DNA of 11,193 nt from an uncultured Porphyromonadaceae bacterium (GTDB taxonomy: Bacteria; Bacteroidota; Bacteroidia; Bacteroidales; Muribaculaceae): positions 1 through 11,193 of the forward strand of contig CAMWQY010000061.1 of assembly GCA_947176355.1 (NCBI GenBank), in the 5' to 3' direction. The translations under genes and the position numbers were made by a program. The notes below the pieces were generated by a model. That model was given only the letters and a program-made list of their open reading frames with translations, was not told where the DNA came from and did not search any database. This document shows, piece by piece, positions 1-7,586 of this stretch; position 1 is the first letter of the stretch; every line of letters begins with the position of its first letter.

Positions 1-2
1 CT

Positions 3-2528
3 TTGAGATATATTTTACTTGCCATATCGATCTTATTCAGTATACCTTTGTGTATTGCTGATAAACTACCTGAAATTTATTCTGAGACCTCTTTTGATCA
101 TAACAGAATTGAACGTAAGAAATATGGGTTTATCAACGCAGATGGGCAGCGTATAACCGACCCTATTTATGACGAAGTCTCCCCTTTTGCTCCCAATGGA
201 CTTGCCCTTGTATCCTATAACAATCATTACGGTTTTATCAACACTAAGGGAGAATATTTTATCGAGGTTGGTCTAAAAGGTGCCCGTCCTTTTGGTCAAT
301 TCGGAGTGACCGCTATTAAGATGAAATCAAAATGGGGACTTATAGACAACAGACCAAACGTTTGGGTGATGAAAGACATATTCGACGATATTGATGTTTT
401 CCAGCCCAATGGGTTGGCCATCGTCAAGTACGAAAAAAAATACGGTCTTGTCGACACGCTTGGTAATGTAGTGCTTCCTGTTATCTATGATAAAATCGAG
501 AAATTCGAAAAGTCAGGGTATGCCACTATAAAAACCGGAAACAAATTTGGCATTGTCGATAAACGAGGCAGAGCTATCGTTCAACCCGAATACAAAGATA
601 AGAAAAGCGCATTGGCGGCTATATCAGACAGGCCAAAATTCGGCAGCCTAAAAGAAACTACACTCGCAGACAACTCTGCCAACAATAATAAACAAGAGGA
701 AAAAGATAAAAAGCAAAAGCTTCTTGCTGAGCAAAAACAAAAAGAAGAGGAAGAGCAAAAGAGACTTCTTGCCGAACAAAAACAAAAAGAAGAAGAGCAG
801 AAGAGACTTCTTGCCGAGCAAAAGCAAAAAGAGGAAGAGGCAAAGATTCTTGCTGCCCAAAAACGATTGGAAGAAGAAAACAAACGCCTCGCTGAGCAAA
901 AACAGCAAGCAGAGGCAGAGCAGGAGAAACTTCTCGCTGAGCAAAACCGCAAGCAGGAGGAAGAGATGCGCAGACAGGCAGAAGCCCGCAAACGTCTTGA
1001 TGAAACCCCAACCCTCAATAATTATATTGCAGCCAACTTAGGGGATTGGAATGACTATCTTGCAGCTCAAAACATAAATATTCCTTCTGATGAAGAAATA
1101 CGAAACTTCATAGAGGAGGAAGTAAGCAAATGGCAAATCAAAGGCGAATTCGAGCCCACTGCCAAATGGAAAGAACGTGTCAACGAGACAACAAGGACTG
1201 CCAAAATCAATGCAATGGCAGACAGTATTTTCTCAGCCAACTCCAAGAATGTAGAAGCTGTTCGTGCGGAATATCGAAAGAAATACGAAGCACTTGTCGA
1301 CAAATATTGTGCCGGAATTGCTGAGCAATTCGCTTCTCAGAATCTTGAGATAAGACCATACGATGCTGATAATGAGACGTTCTTAATCAGCACTACCGAT
1401 TTCGGTGATTTTCTCCTGCCGGTTCCGCTTGACGAGGCTCCAGGTTTTAAGCAAGAATGGGACAAATGGAAATCTGCCGCCATTGCTTCTTTCATGCCAA
1501 ACGGCGATGACGTGGTGCTGAAATCAGTCAGCATCGGCAAGTATAAATATGACAGCGATATGGATGCCACTTACGCACAAGTGGATGTAGATTATAACTT
1601 CAAGCCTGTCGACGTAGCACAGCTAAGCCGTCGTTTAGACGAGGGTGACAATTTGGCAATGAACTCCGCAAATTCCGGTTCTACTAATCAAAACAAAGGA
1701 TTTCAGACTACAAAAGTCAAAATATCTGCAGGCACAACTCCCGACACTGACATAAACATTCCTGTGGGGAAAGCATCTGATATTCCCACATTTGCTGTTG
1801 TGATTGCAAACGGCAACTACGACCATGCCTCGAAAGTGGACCATGCAGAAAACGACGGCCGCATCATGGCTCAGTATCTGACGCGTACGCTAGGCATTCC
1901 GGAAATCAATGTTGCAACTTTCATCAATGCTACTTACGGACAAATGGCTTCTGCAATCTCAATGCTCCAAGACGTCGGGGATGCTTATAATGGAAGTGAT
2001 TTCAATATCATATTTTATTATGTTGGCCATGGGCTACCAGATGATGAAGGGAAAAAATCATACATTCTCCCAGTCGATATTGATCCGAGACAAGTATCCA
2101 TTTGCATGCCACTTGAAAAGATATATGCCGATTTAGGCAATATGGGAGCCAAGAATGTGACTGTCATGGTCGATGCTTGTTTCAGCGGCACCAATCATGG
2201 CGAGGGTATGCTCATCCCTCAATCAATGGGGGTTGCATTGAAACCGAAAAAAGCTGATCCTGTCGGCAACATGATCGTGCTTGCTGCAACTGAAGGCAAT
2301 GAAACGGCATTCCCTTACGAAGAAAAAGGTCATGGGCTTTTCACTTATTGGATCCTAAAGAAACTGCAAGAAACCTCCGGACAAGTCACCTTCGGAGAAC
2401 TGAGCGACTACGTCATCGACAATGTGAAGAAGACCTCAGTAACAGTCAACAAAAAGCCCCAGACCCCAACAGTAGCGACCACACCCCAGCTCACCAATTC
2501 CTGGCGCAACCTCAAATTCGGCAACTAA
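3..2528 (+). CDS. Exported WG-repeat / coiled-coil / caspase-like (peptidase C14) protein, 5' end possibly cut
   Basis: The reading frame opens with TTG at base 3, immediately followed by a hydrophobic signal peptide (residues 2-19, cut near CIA-DK). The true start may be a few codons upstream, outside the window. Five WG-type beta repeats follow, with cores YGFINADG (41), YGFINTKG (76), WGLIDNRP (111), YGLVDTLG (147) and FGIVDKRG (182). Residues 229-332 form a Glu/Lys/Gln-rich coiled coil, and residues 335-590 an unrecognised, partly helical region. From about 597 to 835 there is a caspase-like fold: FAVVIANGNY first strand, catalytic His676 in YVGHG and Cys726 in DACFSG. The dyad is intact, so peptidase activity is expected. 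C14 enzymes usually cut after basic residues or Asp, but specificity cannot be read here. The signal peptide places it in the periplasm or envelope. A hairpin follows the stop. Domain calls are confident; the biological role is unknown. Confidence 0.9.
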   Translation: MRYILLAISILFSIPLCIADKLPEIYSETSFDHNRIERKKYGFINADGQRITDPIYDEVSPFAPNGLALVSYNNHYGFINTKGEYFIEVGLKGARPFGQFGVTAIKMKSKWGLIDNRPNVWVMKDIFDDIDVFQPNGLAIVKYEKKYGLVDTLGNVVLPVIYDKIEKFEKSGYATIKTGNKFGIVDKRGRAIVQPEYKDKKSALAAISDRPKFGSLKETTLADNSANNNKQEEKDKKQKLLAEQKQKEEEEQKRLLAEQKQKEEEQKRLLAEQKQKEEEAKILAAQKRLEEENKRLAEQKQQAEAEQEKLLAEQNRKQEEEMRRQAEARKRLDETPTLNNYIAANLGDWNDYLAAQNINIPSDEEIRNFIEEEVSKWQIKGEFEPTAKWKERVNETTRTAKINAMADSIFSANSKNVEAVRAEYRKKYEALVDKYCAGIAEQFASQNLEIRPYDADNETFLISTTDFGDFLLPVPLDEAPGFKQEWDKWKSAAIASFMPNGDDVVLKSVSIGKYKYDSDMDATYAQVDVDYNFKPVDVAQLSRRLDEGDNLAMNSANSGSTNQNKGFQTTKVKISAGTTPDTDINIPVGKASDIPTFAVVIANGNYDHASKVDHAENDGRIMAQYLTRTLGIPEINVATFINATYGQMASAISMLQDVGDAYNGSDFNIIFYYVGHGLPDDEGKKSYILPVDIDPRQVSICMPLEKIYADLGNMGAKNVTVMVDACFSGTNHGEGMLIPQSMGVALKPKKADPVGNMIVLAATEGNETAFPYEEKGHGLFTYWILKKLQETSGQVTFGELSDYVIDNVKKTSVTVNKKPQTPTVATTPQLTNSWRNLKFGN
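720..848 (+). repeat. In-frame tandem repeat encoding the coiled coil of the caspase-like protein
   Basis: Three consecutive units of 45, 42 and 42 bases begin at 720, 765 and 807. Each encodes LLAEQKQKEEE followed by an EQKR-like tail; a degenerate fourth unit (LAAQKRLEEENKR) follows. Units differ mostly at third positions, and the length difference is a whole codon, so the reading frame is kept. Tandem units of this kind can change copy number by slippage or recombination, which would lengthen or shorten the rod between the WG repeats and the protease domain. Confidence 0.85.
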
Positions 2529-2537
2529 TCGAAGATT

Positions 2538-2554
2538 TACCCGACTGTCGGGTA
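2538..2554 (+). terminator. Hairpin after the caspase-like gene, possible weak terminator
   Basis: TACCCGA, loop CTG, TCGGGTA forms a perfect 7-bp stem starting 9 bases after the stop codon. No T-tract follows, so it may act as a 3' end stabiliser rather than a classical intrinsic terminator. A second, purely AT-rich hairpin (TTTTGAT 2606-2612 with ATCAAAA 2623-2629) lies downstream. Confidence 0.4.
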
Positions 2555-2643
2555 TGGACGAAAGAGACGACTCATCAAATTCGTTATAGCTCCTCTTATT
2601 GTAAATTTTGATTTTTGAAAATATCAAAAAATTATTCTAAATA

Positions 2644-2675
2644 TTTGTTCATAACATATATTTTACTTAATTTTG
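2644..2675 (+). promoter_or_regulatory. Bacteroidetes-type promoter driving the structured RNA
   Basis: TTTG at 2644-2647 (the -33 element) and TAATTTTG at 2668-2675 (the -7 element, consensus TAnnTTTG) are 20 bases apart, which fits the primary sigma-factor promoter of Bacteroidetes. Transcription would start near 2680-2683, at the first stem of the structured RNA. No comparable promoter is seen between here and 3079, so the downstream genes may depend on it. Confidence 0.7.
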
Positions 2676-2678
2676 CGT

Positions 2679-3028
2679 CTACAGACCATGATGCGGAAGC
2701 CCCGGTTAGGGGATTCGTGGGCGGGATTCTGTAGCGATATGCTTATAGCATATCGATAATTACTTCTAATAAAAGCGTTTATCCGCGCTTGTTCTTGACA
2801 CTTCGAAATTCTCGCAAAATTTCAGTCAATAGTCAGGGATTAAGCAACGGTAGATGCCCGTGGTATGTCATACATTGTCTTCGACTCAATCTCTTGTTAG
2901 GGATTTTGGCGAAGGTATGTATACATATATTAGCGTGGGCTTCTGCGTTGCTGTCCGACTATTGATGGGCAATGCGAGAAGCCTCGAAGTGTAGGACAGC
3001 AACAGATAAAGATTCCTACGCTTTTTTT
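2679..3028 (+). ncRNA. Structured RNA, 6S-like / Bacteroidales-1-like candidate or regulatory leader
   Basis: No credible protein is encoded here, but base pairing is dense. The 5' part has CTACAGA 2679-2685 pairing with TCTGTAG 2728-2734 around a CCCC-GGTTA-GGGG hairpin (2700-2712), then a 9-bp hairpin CGATATGCT/AGCATATCG (2735-2755). The main body folds end to end as a long irregular rod: 2798-2806 with 2984-2992 (9 bp), 2809-2815 with 2974-2980 (7 bp), 2825-2834 with 2957-2966 (10 bp, one G-U), 2843-2849 with 2946-2952 (7 bp), 2852-2854 with 2942-2944, 2856-2859 with 2937-2940, 2879-2883 with 2910-2914, and an apical stem 2888-2894 with 2899-2905. A rod of about 195 nt broken by internal loops is the shape of 6S RNA, which binds RNA polymerase; the Bacteroidales-1 motif has been proposed as a 6S form. 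The family name is inference. The T-tract 50 bases before the next gene also allows an attenuating leader. Confidence 0.6.
2932..3028 (+). terminator. Alternative terminator fold at the 3' end of the structured RNA
   Basis: AGCGTGGG (2932-2939) can pair with CCTACGCT (3015-3022, one G-U) directly before seven T residues (3022-3028). Inside it GTTGCTGTCC (2947-2956) pairs perfectly with GGACAGCAAC (2994-3003), 10 bp. The stem next to the T-tract closes a large loop, unlike a compact terminator. Both stems compete with the rod described for the whole RNA. Confidence 0.5.
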
Positions 3029-3078
3029 GTATCAACTGGCATTTAAAGGAATCATGTGCCGCTTAAATCGATTGAGAC

Positions 3079-3684
3079 ATGAATCGTATTTTCACAATTC
3101 TCGCATTATGTGTTGCTCTGATGGGTTCCTTAAGCTCAAATGCACAGGAATATTCAGCAAAAGAGAGGCAGTCTTTTGCAAAAGAAGCAGAAAAAGAAGC
3201 CAAACAGGCTGCGAAGAAACTTAACAAAGAGAAGTGGCAATTCAATGGGGTCGGAACTTTGGAAAAAGCTTACGAACGTTATCTCCTTCAGACTGCAGAT
3301 TATGGGGGTGTAGGAGAAGCAAGAACCTATGAAATCAACAATGCTCCAAATTTAAGGAATGGAGAAAAAAGCCTTATGAATATGGCACAGAGCGTATATG
3401 CCCAGGAAAATGAAGCATATTTAAAGCTCGAGCAATCATCTCATTCTGGAGAAGTAGACATTACATTAGAAGACAACGTAGTAAAGGCTCTTGCCCAATT
3501 CAACGGAGATGTAAAAAGATCATTTATCATCTATAAGAAAAACTCCAATGGAACCTACAATATGAGAGGCTTTTTCATCATAGATGGAGACAATACCAAA
3601 GCAAAACTACGCAAACTTGCAAAAGATCTGTCTGATGAAATTGAACTGGGAGGCAAGATAAAAAAGGCTGTAGGTTCTGAATGA
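3079..3684 (+). CDS. Small exported protein, LPP20-like, function unknown
   Basis: This 201-residue protein starts at the only suitable ATG, just before a signal peptide (hydrophobic 5-16, cut near SNA-QEYS). The mature part begins with a Lys/Glu/Ala-rich helix (about 25-50), then KEKWQFNGVGTLEKAYERYL and a mixed alpha/beta region ending in NGTYNMRGFFIIDGD and a C-terminal helix. The layout recalls exported Bacteroidetes proteins with an LPP20/FlgT-like fold, in which an N-terminal helix is followed by a domain processing many Ala/Leu positions; this is a weak pattern match, not a family assignment. There is no lipobox Cys, so it is probably a soluble periplasmic protein. It is the first gene after the structured RNA and lies 114 bases before the 657-residue gene, which carries a related-looking N-terminal region. 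It may be a partner of the downstream envelope proteins. Reading frame confidence is high; function is unknown. Confidence 0.85.
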   Translation: MNRIFTILALCVALMGSLSSNAQEYSAKERQSFAKEAEKEAKQAAKKLNKEKWQFNGVGTLEKAYERYLLQTADYGGVGEARTYEINNAPNLRNGEKSLMNMAQSVYAQENEAYLKLEQSSHSGEVDITLEDNVVKALAQFNGDVKRSFIIYKKNSNGTYNMRGFFIIDGDNTKAKLRKLAKDLSDEIELGGKIKKAVGSE

Positions 3685-3695
3685 CACTCAGAATC
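3673..3695 (+). other. Hairpin overlapping the stop codon of the small exported gene
   Basis: GGTTCTGA (3673-3680) pairs with TCAGAATC (3688-3695) around a 7-base loop that contains the stop codon, with one G-U pair. No T-tract follows. It may mark partial termination or an RNA-processing point between this gene and the next. The 114-base gap to 3799 shows no good TAnnTTTG promoter; TCAATTTG near 3724-3731 is one mismatch away and lacks a clear -33 element. Confidence 0.3.
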
Positions 3696-3798
3696 AATGC
3701 TATGTCCAATAAAAGAATGGATTCAATTTGATTATCACTCTTCACCTTGATACAAATAGGTTGAAACAAATATCAAAACTTGCTTATCTATACAATTT

Positions 3799-5772
3799 AT
3801 GTCAACTACTCTTAAGATCTACATATCTTTGGGACTATTTTTGATACTCTCATTATTTCCTCTATTGACGAAAGCCCAAACACCGGCAGATGCTATGGCA
3901 AAAATCCGAGAATCTTCATCTTTATATAAGATTGGTGAAGCATCTGCCGATAATGAAAATGATGCAAGGAATGCATCTCTTGAAAATCTTCTTATGCAAT
4001 TGAGAACAACGTTTTCTTTAGATAGGAAAGAAACTGAAAGGGAGAGCACCGAAGGATACGATTACAAATCAGAGTCAGAAATCCGAGCGTCATCAATAAT
4101 GACAGTAGAGAACCTAAATACCCTTATTTACCAAGACAATAAGGGATGGCATGCGATGTCTTATATATCAAACAATGATTTGGCTGAAGCAGAGCGTCAA
4201 AGAATTGAAAATATTAAAGACCTTATCGAATTAGCTCAAGAGCAAGAAGGAAAGCTCAATATCGCCGGCGCATTGAAATATTATACATGGGCGTTAAATA
4301 TGTTATCAGCTTTCGGAGACAATATAACCATGAACATTGAAGGCAAAGACAGAAACGCAAAAGCTTGGTTGACAAAACATATTCCTATGATTTTGGATAA
4401 TATTGAGATTAGTATTTCTGACAATGCCATCGTCTACGATGATTTTGATTATGATCACTATTCCGTCAACATTGATCTCAAATATGCAGATAAGCCGGTG
4501 TCCGCACTTGACTTAAGCTATTTCAATGGGCAAAAGGAGGTTAAACCCGTCCATGGAAAAAATGGTAAAGCTACTCTTGCATTTCCTGATCTTTCTAACT
4601 TTAGGGAACTTACCATAAAAATTTTGTATGATTATCCTGAAGAGGGCAAATTATACGATCCGGAACTAAAGTCAGTTTATGAAGCAGGGAAAAGAGCCAA
4701 TTTCGGGAATAAAGACAATGTAAAATTGCCTATTAAAATAAAGGCAGAAACAATAAAGGCTAATGGTCCTGCCCGGAATGATGACATAATGGCTGCCGCA
4801 AAACATCACAAACAAAATCTTGCTTCAGCAGCATCAGCAGAAAATCCCGAGACACAACCTATATTAGGCACAGAAAGGAAACAAATCGACCGTCCTGAAG
4901 TAAATGATGTCACTCTTTTTGCAATAATGCAACAAGTGGAAAAAGCCCTCAGGACTCGGAAATACGACGAGATCAAAGGTCTCTTTACTGATGAAGGGTG
5001 GTCGATTTTCTCTCTTATGACATCTACGGGAGATGTGAAAGTTGTAAAAAAAGACATAGACTATTCGGTTGAAAAGTCCAACTTATTTACCATCGGAAAA
5101 GGAATACCTATTTCTATTAAGACAGCTGGACATATATCCAATGAGACACTTGTATTTAGATTCGACAAAGACTCTTCATTGATTAGTTCAATCGCATACG
5201 CATTGACAAAAAGGGCTGAAGATGACATATTTAGGCAAGCTCAATGGAATATGGAATCTCGCTATTCCCTGCTGACCTTCATGGAAGATTATCAAACTGC
5301 TTTCGCCTTAAAAAGACTTGATTATATTGAAAAAATTTTCTCAGACAACGCCATTATCATTACCGGAAAGATTACTCCCGACACAAGTTCCAAAAAGTTC
5401 TTTGATGCAAAAACTTTAGGATATGATAAACGCCAGAACAATGTAGTCTACAGACAATTTAACAAAGATCAATACATAAATCAGTTAAAGAACGATTTCT
5501 TTGACAAGCGTTCAAAATCATATAAGAAGTATATACAACTGACTTTTGAAGACGCAGTTATTTCAAAGGTGGCATCAAATGGATATACCGACAATGAGAT
5601 CATGTGGATAGAAATAAAACAGCAGTATAACTCCAATAGTTATAGCGATAAAGGATATCTCACTCTTCAGATAGACCTTAAGCCCAAAGGATCACAAATT
5701 CATATCAGGACATGGACTCCTGACTTCATAGATCTTGATTTCTTGAAGAGGAGATTCAATATCGGAGGATAA
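3799..5772 (+). CDS. Large exported multidomain protein: LPP20-like, helical, Ig-like, two NTF2-like parts
   Basis: A 657-residue protein with a signal peptide at 1-27 (hydrophobic 8-23, cut at or near KAQ). Residues about 28-130 show the spacing of an LPP20/FlgT-like domain: NDARNASLENLLMQL helix, then SIMTVENLNTLIYQDNKGWHAMSYI. Residues 135-190 form a TPR-like helical pair (QEQEGKLNIAGALKYYTWAL). Residues 205-315 look like a beta-sandwich. A polar linker (318-365) precedes two NTF2/SnoaL-like alpha+beta segments, 368-478 (VEKALRTRKYDEIKGLF) and 484-650 (FMEDYQTAFALKRLDYIEKIF, ending in IHIRTWTPDF). NTF2-like folds usually bind a ligand or partner in a cone-shaped pocket, and no catalytic residues can be assigned here. 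It is followed 42 bases later by the PEGA/barrel gene with no visible terminator, which suggests co-transcription. It is probably periplasmic. Domain calls are from sequence pattern only and moderate; function is unknown. Confidence 0.85.
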   Translation: MSTTLKIYISLGLFLILSLFPLLTKAQTPADAMAKIRESSSLYKIGEASADNENDARNASLENLLMQLRTTFSLDRKETERESTEGYDYKSESEIRASSIMTVENLNTLIYQDNKGWHAMSYISNNDLAEAERQRIENIKDLIELAQEQEGKLNIAGALKYYTWALNMLSAFGDNITMNIEGKDRNAKAWLTKHIPMILDNIEISISDNAIVYDDFDYDHYSVNIDLKYADKPVSALDLSYFNGQKEVKPVHGKNGKATLAFPDLSNFRELTIKILYDYPEEGKLYDPELKSVYEAGKRANFGNKDNVKLPIKIKAETIKANGPARNDDIMAAAKHHKQNLASAASAENPETQPILGTERKQIDRPEVNDVTLFAIMQQVEKALRTRKYDEIKGLFTDEGWSIFSLMTSTGDVKVVKKDIDYSVEKSNLFTIGKGIPISIKTAGHISNETLVFRFDKDSSLISSIAYALTKRAEDDIFRQAQWNMESRYSLLTFMEDYQTAFALKRLDYIEKIFSDNAIIITGKITPDTSSKKFFDAKTLGYDKRQNNVVYRQFNKDQYINQLKNDFFDKRSKSYKKYIQLTFEDAVISKVASNGYTDNEIMWIEIKQQYNSNSYSDKGYLTLQIDLKPKGSQIHIRTWTPDFIDLDFLKRRFNIGG

Positions 5773-5814
5773 TTCTAAACATAATCACTATATCTATACA
5801 ATAACATCTTTCTT

Positions 5815-7575
5815 ATGAATACTTTAAAATTAAAACGATACATCATTGCAATAGTGGGGATTATCATATTCTCTTGCCAAGCTTTCGCCAAGATCGAATA
5901 CGTAGAAGGCACATTCAAATCGCTTGCCGAGTCTAATCAGGCAACTTCAGGATCAGATATAGGGACAAGAAATATGACCGATAATGTAATTGACGATTGG
6001 AAAACCAATACCGACGGTGATGATGTAAATGCTATCTTAATCATTTCTTTTGAGAATCTTACTCCTGAAGAGATGAAAGAAATTTCCATAACGAGCCTAA
6101 GCAATGGAAAAATAGTAAGCCATCAAGACAAAGAATTGCGCACTACGGATGGGGTCTTGTCTAAATGGTTTTATATTCCTTACGATAAACGACCATTTGA
6201 CATAGACTTGGCACATCCGGTCTATGGCACAACCCGAATACCAAACGTCACAATGGATTTGCACAAGGTATATAAAGCAAAGCTAAGGGCAGATGGTTTT
6301 GCAAGTGTAGCTATAACCTCTAAACCTACCGGTGCCACTCTATTTTTTGACAATCAAAATATGGGAAAGACTCCGGTTACAATTCCAAAGGTAGCACTTG
6401 GCAAACATAATGTCGTGATTGAACCAAACAATTTAAATATTGCTAAAAAGATAAGCGAGACAATAGATGTAAGTCCTACAAATACTTCATTTGATTTCAA
6501 TCTTATGAAGCATAAAGATGTTGTATTTCAAGCAGAGCCATCAAATGCAGAACTGGCATTGACACAAAATGGGACTGTCATATCCAGATCAAAAGGGACT
6601 CTGAGAGTCAGCGATCTGGAATTTGGAACATATATAGTCAAAGGATATGTTGGTAAAGATGATAATGAAACTGTTGTAGAAATCAACAACATGACTCCGG
6701 ATCTTGTAAAAATTAAAGTCATTCCATCTACATCAATATCATTTACAGCAAATCAGAATAATGCCCCTGTAAGTGGAGCTGATGTTAATGTAGATGGTGT
6801 GTTTATCGGACAAACGCCAATCACTCATAAAGTGGAATATGGCCGTCACATGGTCAGCATAAGCCATGGTGGATATTCTGCAAGCAAACACTTTTCTGTA
6901 GGGAAAGGGAAAGAATCTGCAGTCAATGTCAAACTTCCCAATAGACATAAATATAGACACAATCTATTTGACATTGACTATAATGCAAGAGAATGGGGAT
7001 TTGCCTTCAACTATATAAATCGTGCTTATATCTATAAAGCTCACGGAAGGTCGGAAAAATATAATTTTTATCTTGAGGATAAGAGAGAAAGTGGCATACA
7101 GATGGGTATAACTTATCAAGGATATTACGGATACGGACAAGGTATTCAAACCGGTCTTTACTGGCAAATGTTCTTTGGAACTCCTGATTTCATCGATGAT
7201 AACCCCCATTATTATGAACATGCACTTTACGTACCTCTACAGTATCAGTTTAGATTGCCTTTGAGTGAAAACATATCAATATTTGCAAATGCCGGTATGG
7301 GATTTACTCTTGGTCTTGAAAATTCGTTGGAGTTCTCAGACGATGATAAATACAGTCTTGGTTACGGCTACAACGAAGATTACGACATGCTGTTCCCTAA
7401 GCAATTTGATTGCTCACTTATATTTGGAGGAGGTATTCAATTTGGTGTAATACAATTGGAAGCAAAATATAATCTTGGGTTAATTAACCAAAATCAGATT
7501 CTTGAAATGAGCGACATCTACGAAGGATCCATGAAAAGTTCTTCCTGGCAAGTTGGTATTTCATTTTTGTTCTAA
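5815..7575 (+). CDS. PEGA-repeat protein with C-terminal outer-membrane beta-barrel
   Basis: A 586-residue protein with a signal peptide (hydrophobic 9-25, cut at AFA-KIEY). Residues 26-160 form an N-terminal domain typical of such Bacteroidetes proteins but not recognised as a named family. Three PEGA-like modules follow: 163-222 (SKPTGATLFFDNQNMGKTP, the clearest), 235-300 (degenerate, AEPSNAELALTQNG) and 306-378 (VDGVFIGQTPITHKVEYGRH). PEGA modules are surface or periplasmic binding domains named after a PEGA motif. From about 380 the sequence alternates hydrophobic and polar residues, with many Tyr and Gly (GITYQGYYGYGQGIQTGLYW), and ends in SFLF. A terminal aromatic residue is the usual signal for beta-barrel insertion. 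The protein would therefore span the outer membrane, with PEGA modules in the periplasm. It lies 42 bases after one gene and 11 before the next. Topology is well supported; the ligand is unknown. Confidence 0.9.
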   Translation: MNTLKLKRYIIAIVGIIIFSCQAFAKIEYVEGTFKSLAESNQATSGSDIGTRNMTDNVIDDWKTNTDGDDVNAILIISFENLTPEEMKEISITSLSNGKIVSHQDKELRTTDGVLSKWFYIPYDKRPFDIDLAHPVYGTTRIPNVTMDLHKVYKAKLRADGFASVAITSKPTGATLFFDNQNMGKTPVTIPKVALGKHNVVIEPNNLNIAKKISETIDVSPTNTSFDFNLMKHKDVVFQAEPSNAELALTQNGTVISRSKGTLRVSDLEFGTYIVKGYVGKDDNETVVEINNMTPDLVKIKVIPSTSISFTANQNNAPVSGADVNVDGVFIGQTPITHKVEYGRHMVSISHGGYSASKHFSVGKGKESAVNVKLPNRHKYRHNLFDIDYNAREWGFAFNYINRAYIYKAHGRSEKYNFYLEDKRESGIQMGITYQGYYGYGQGIQTGLYWQMFFGTPDFIDDNPHYYEHALYVPLQYQFRLPLSENISIFANAGMGFTLGLENSLEFSDDDKYSLGYGYNEDYDMLFPKQFDCSLIFGGGIQFGVIQLEAKYNLGLINQNQILEMSDIYEGSMKSSSWQVGISFLF

Positions 7576-7586
7576 AGCAAAATATC

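Noticed and set aside
581..1018. Long minus-strand ORFs rich in Ser, Cys, Leu and Phe
   Set aside because: They are mirror images of the Glu/Lys/Gln-rich coiled-coil repeat on the + strand; the low-complexity codons leave every frame open.
2688..2759. 23-codon ORF starting MMRKPRLGDSW
   Set aside because: It lies inside the 5' hairpins of the RNA, so base pairing explains its conservation better than coding; no ribosome binding site or protein family supports it.
2679..3028. tmRNA or RNase P RNA in the structured gap
   Set aside because: No tRNA-like T-arm, CCA end or tag frame ending in ALAA for tmRNA, and no conserved GAAAGTCC or ACAGAA segments for RNase P.
3027..3224. ORF starting TTG at 3027, + strand
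   Set aside because: It starts in the T-tract and overlaps the exported-protein gene at 3079 in another frame; it lacks a signal peptide and any protein-like composition.
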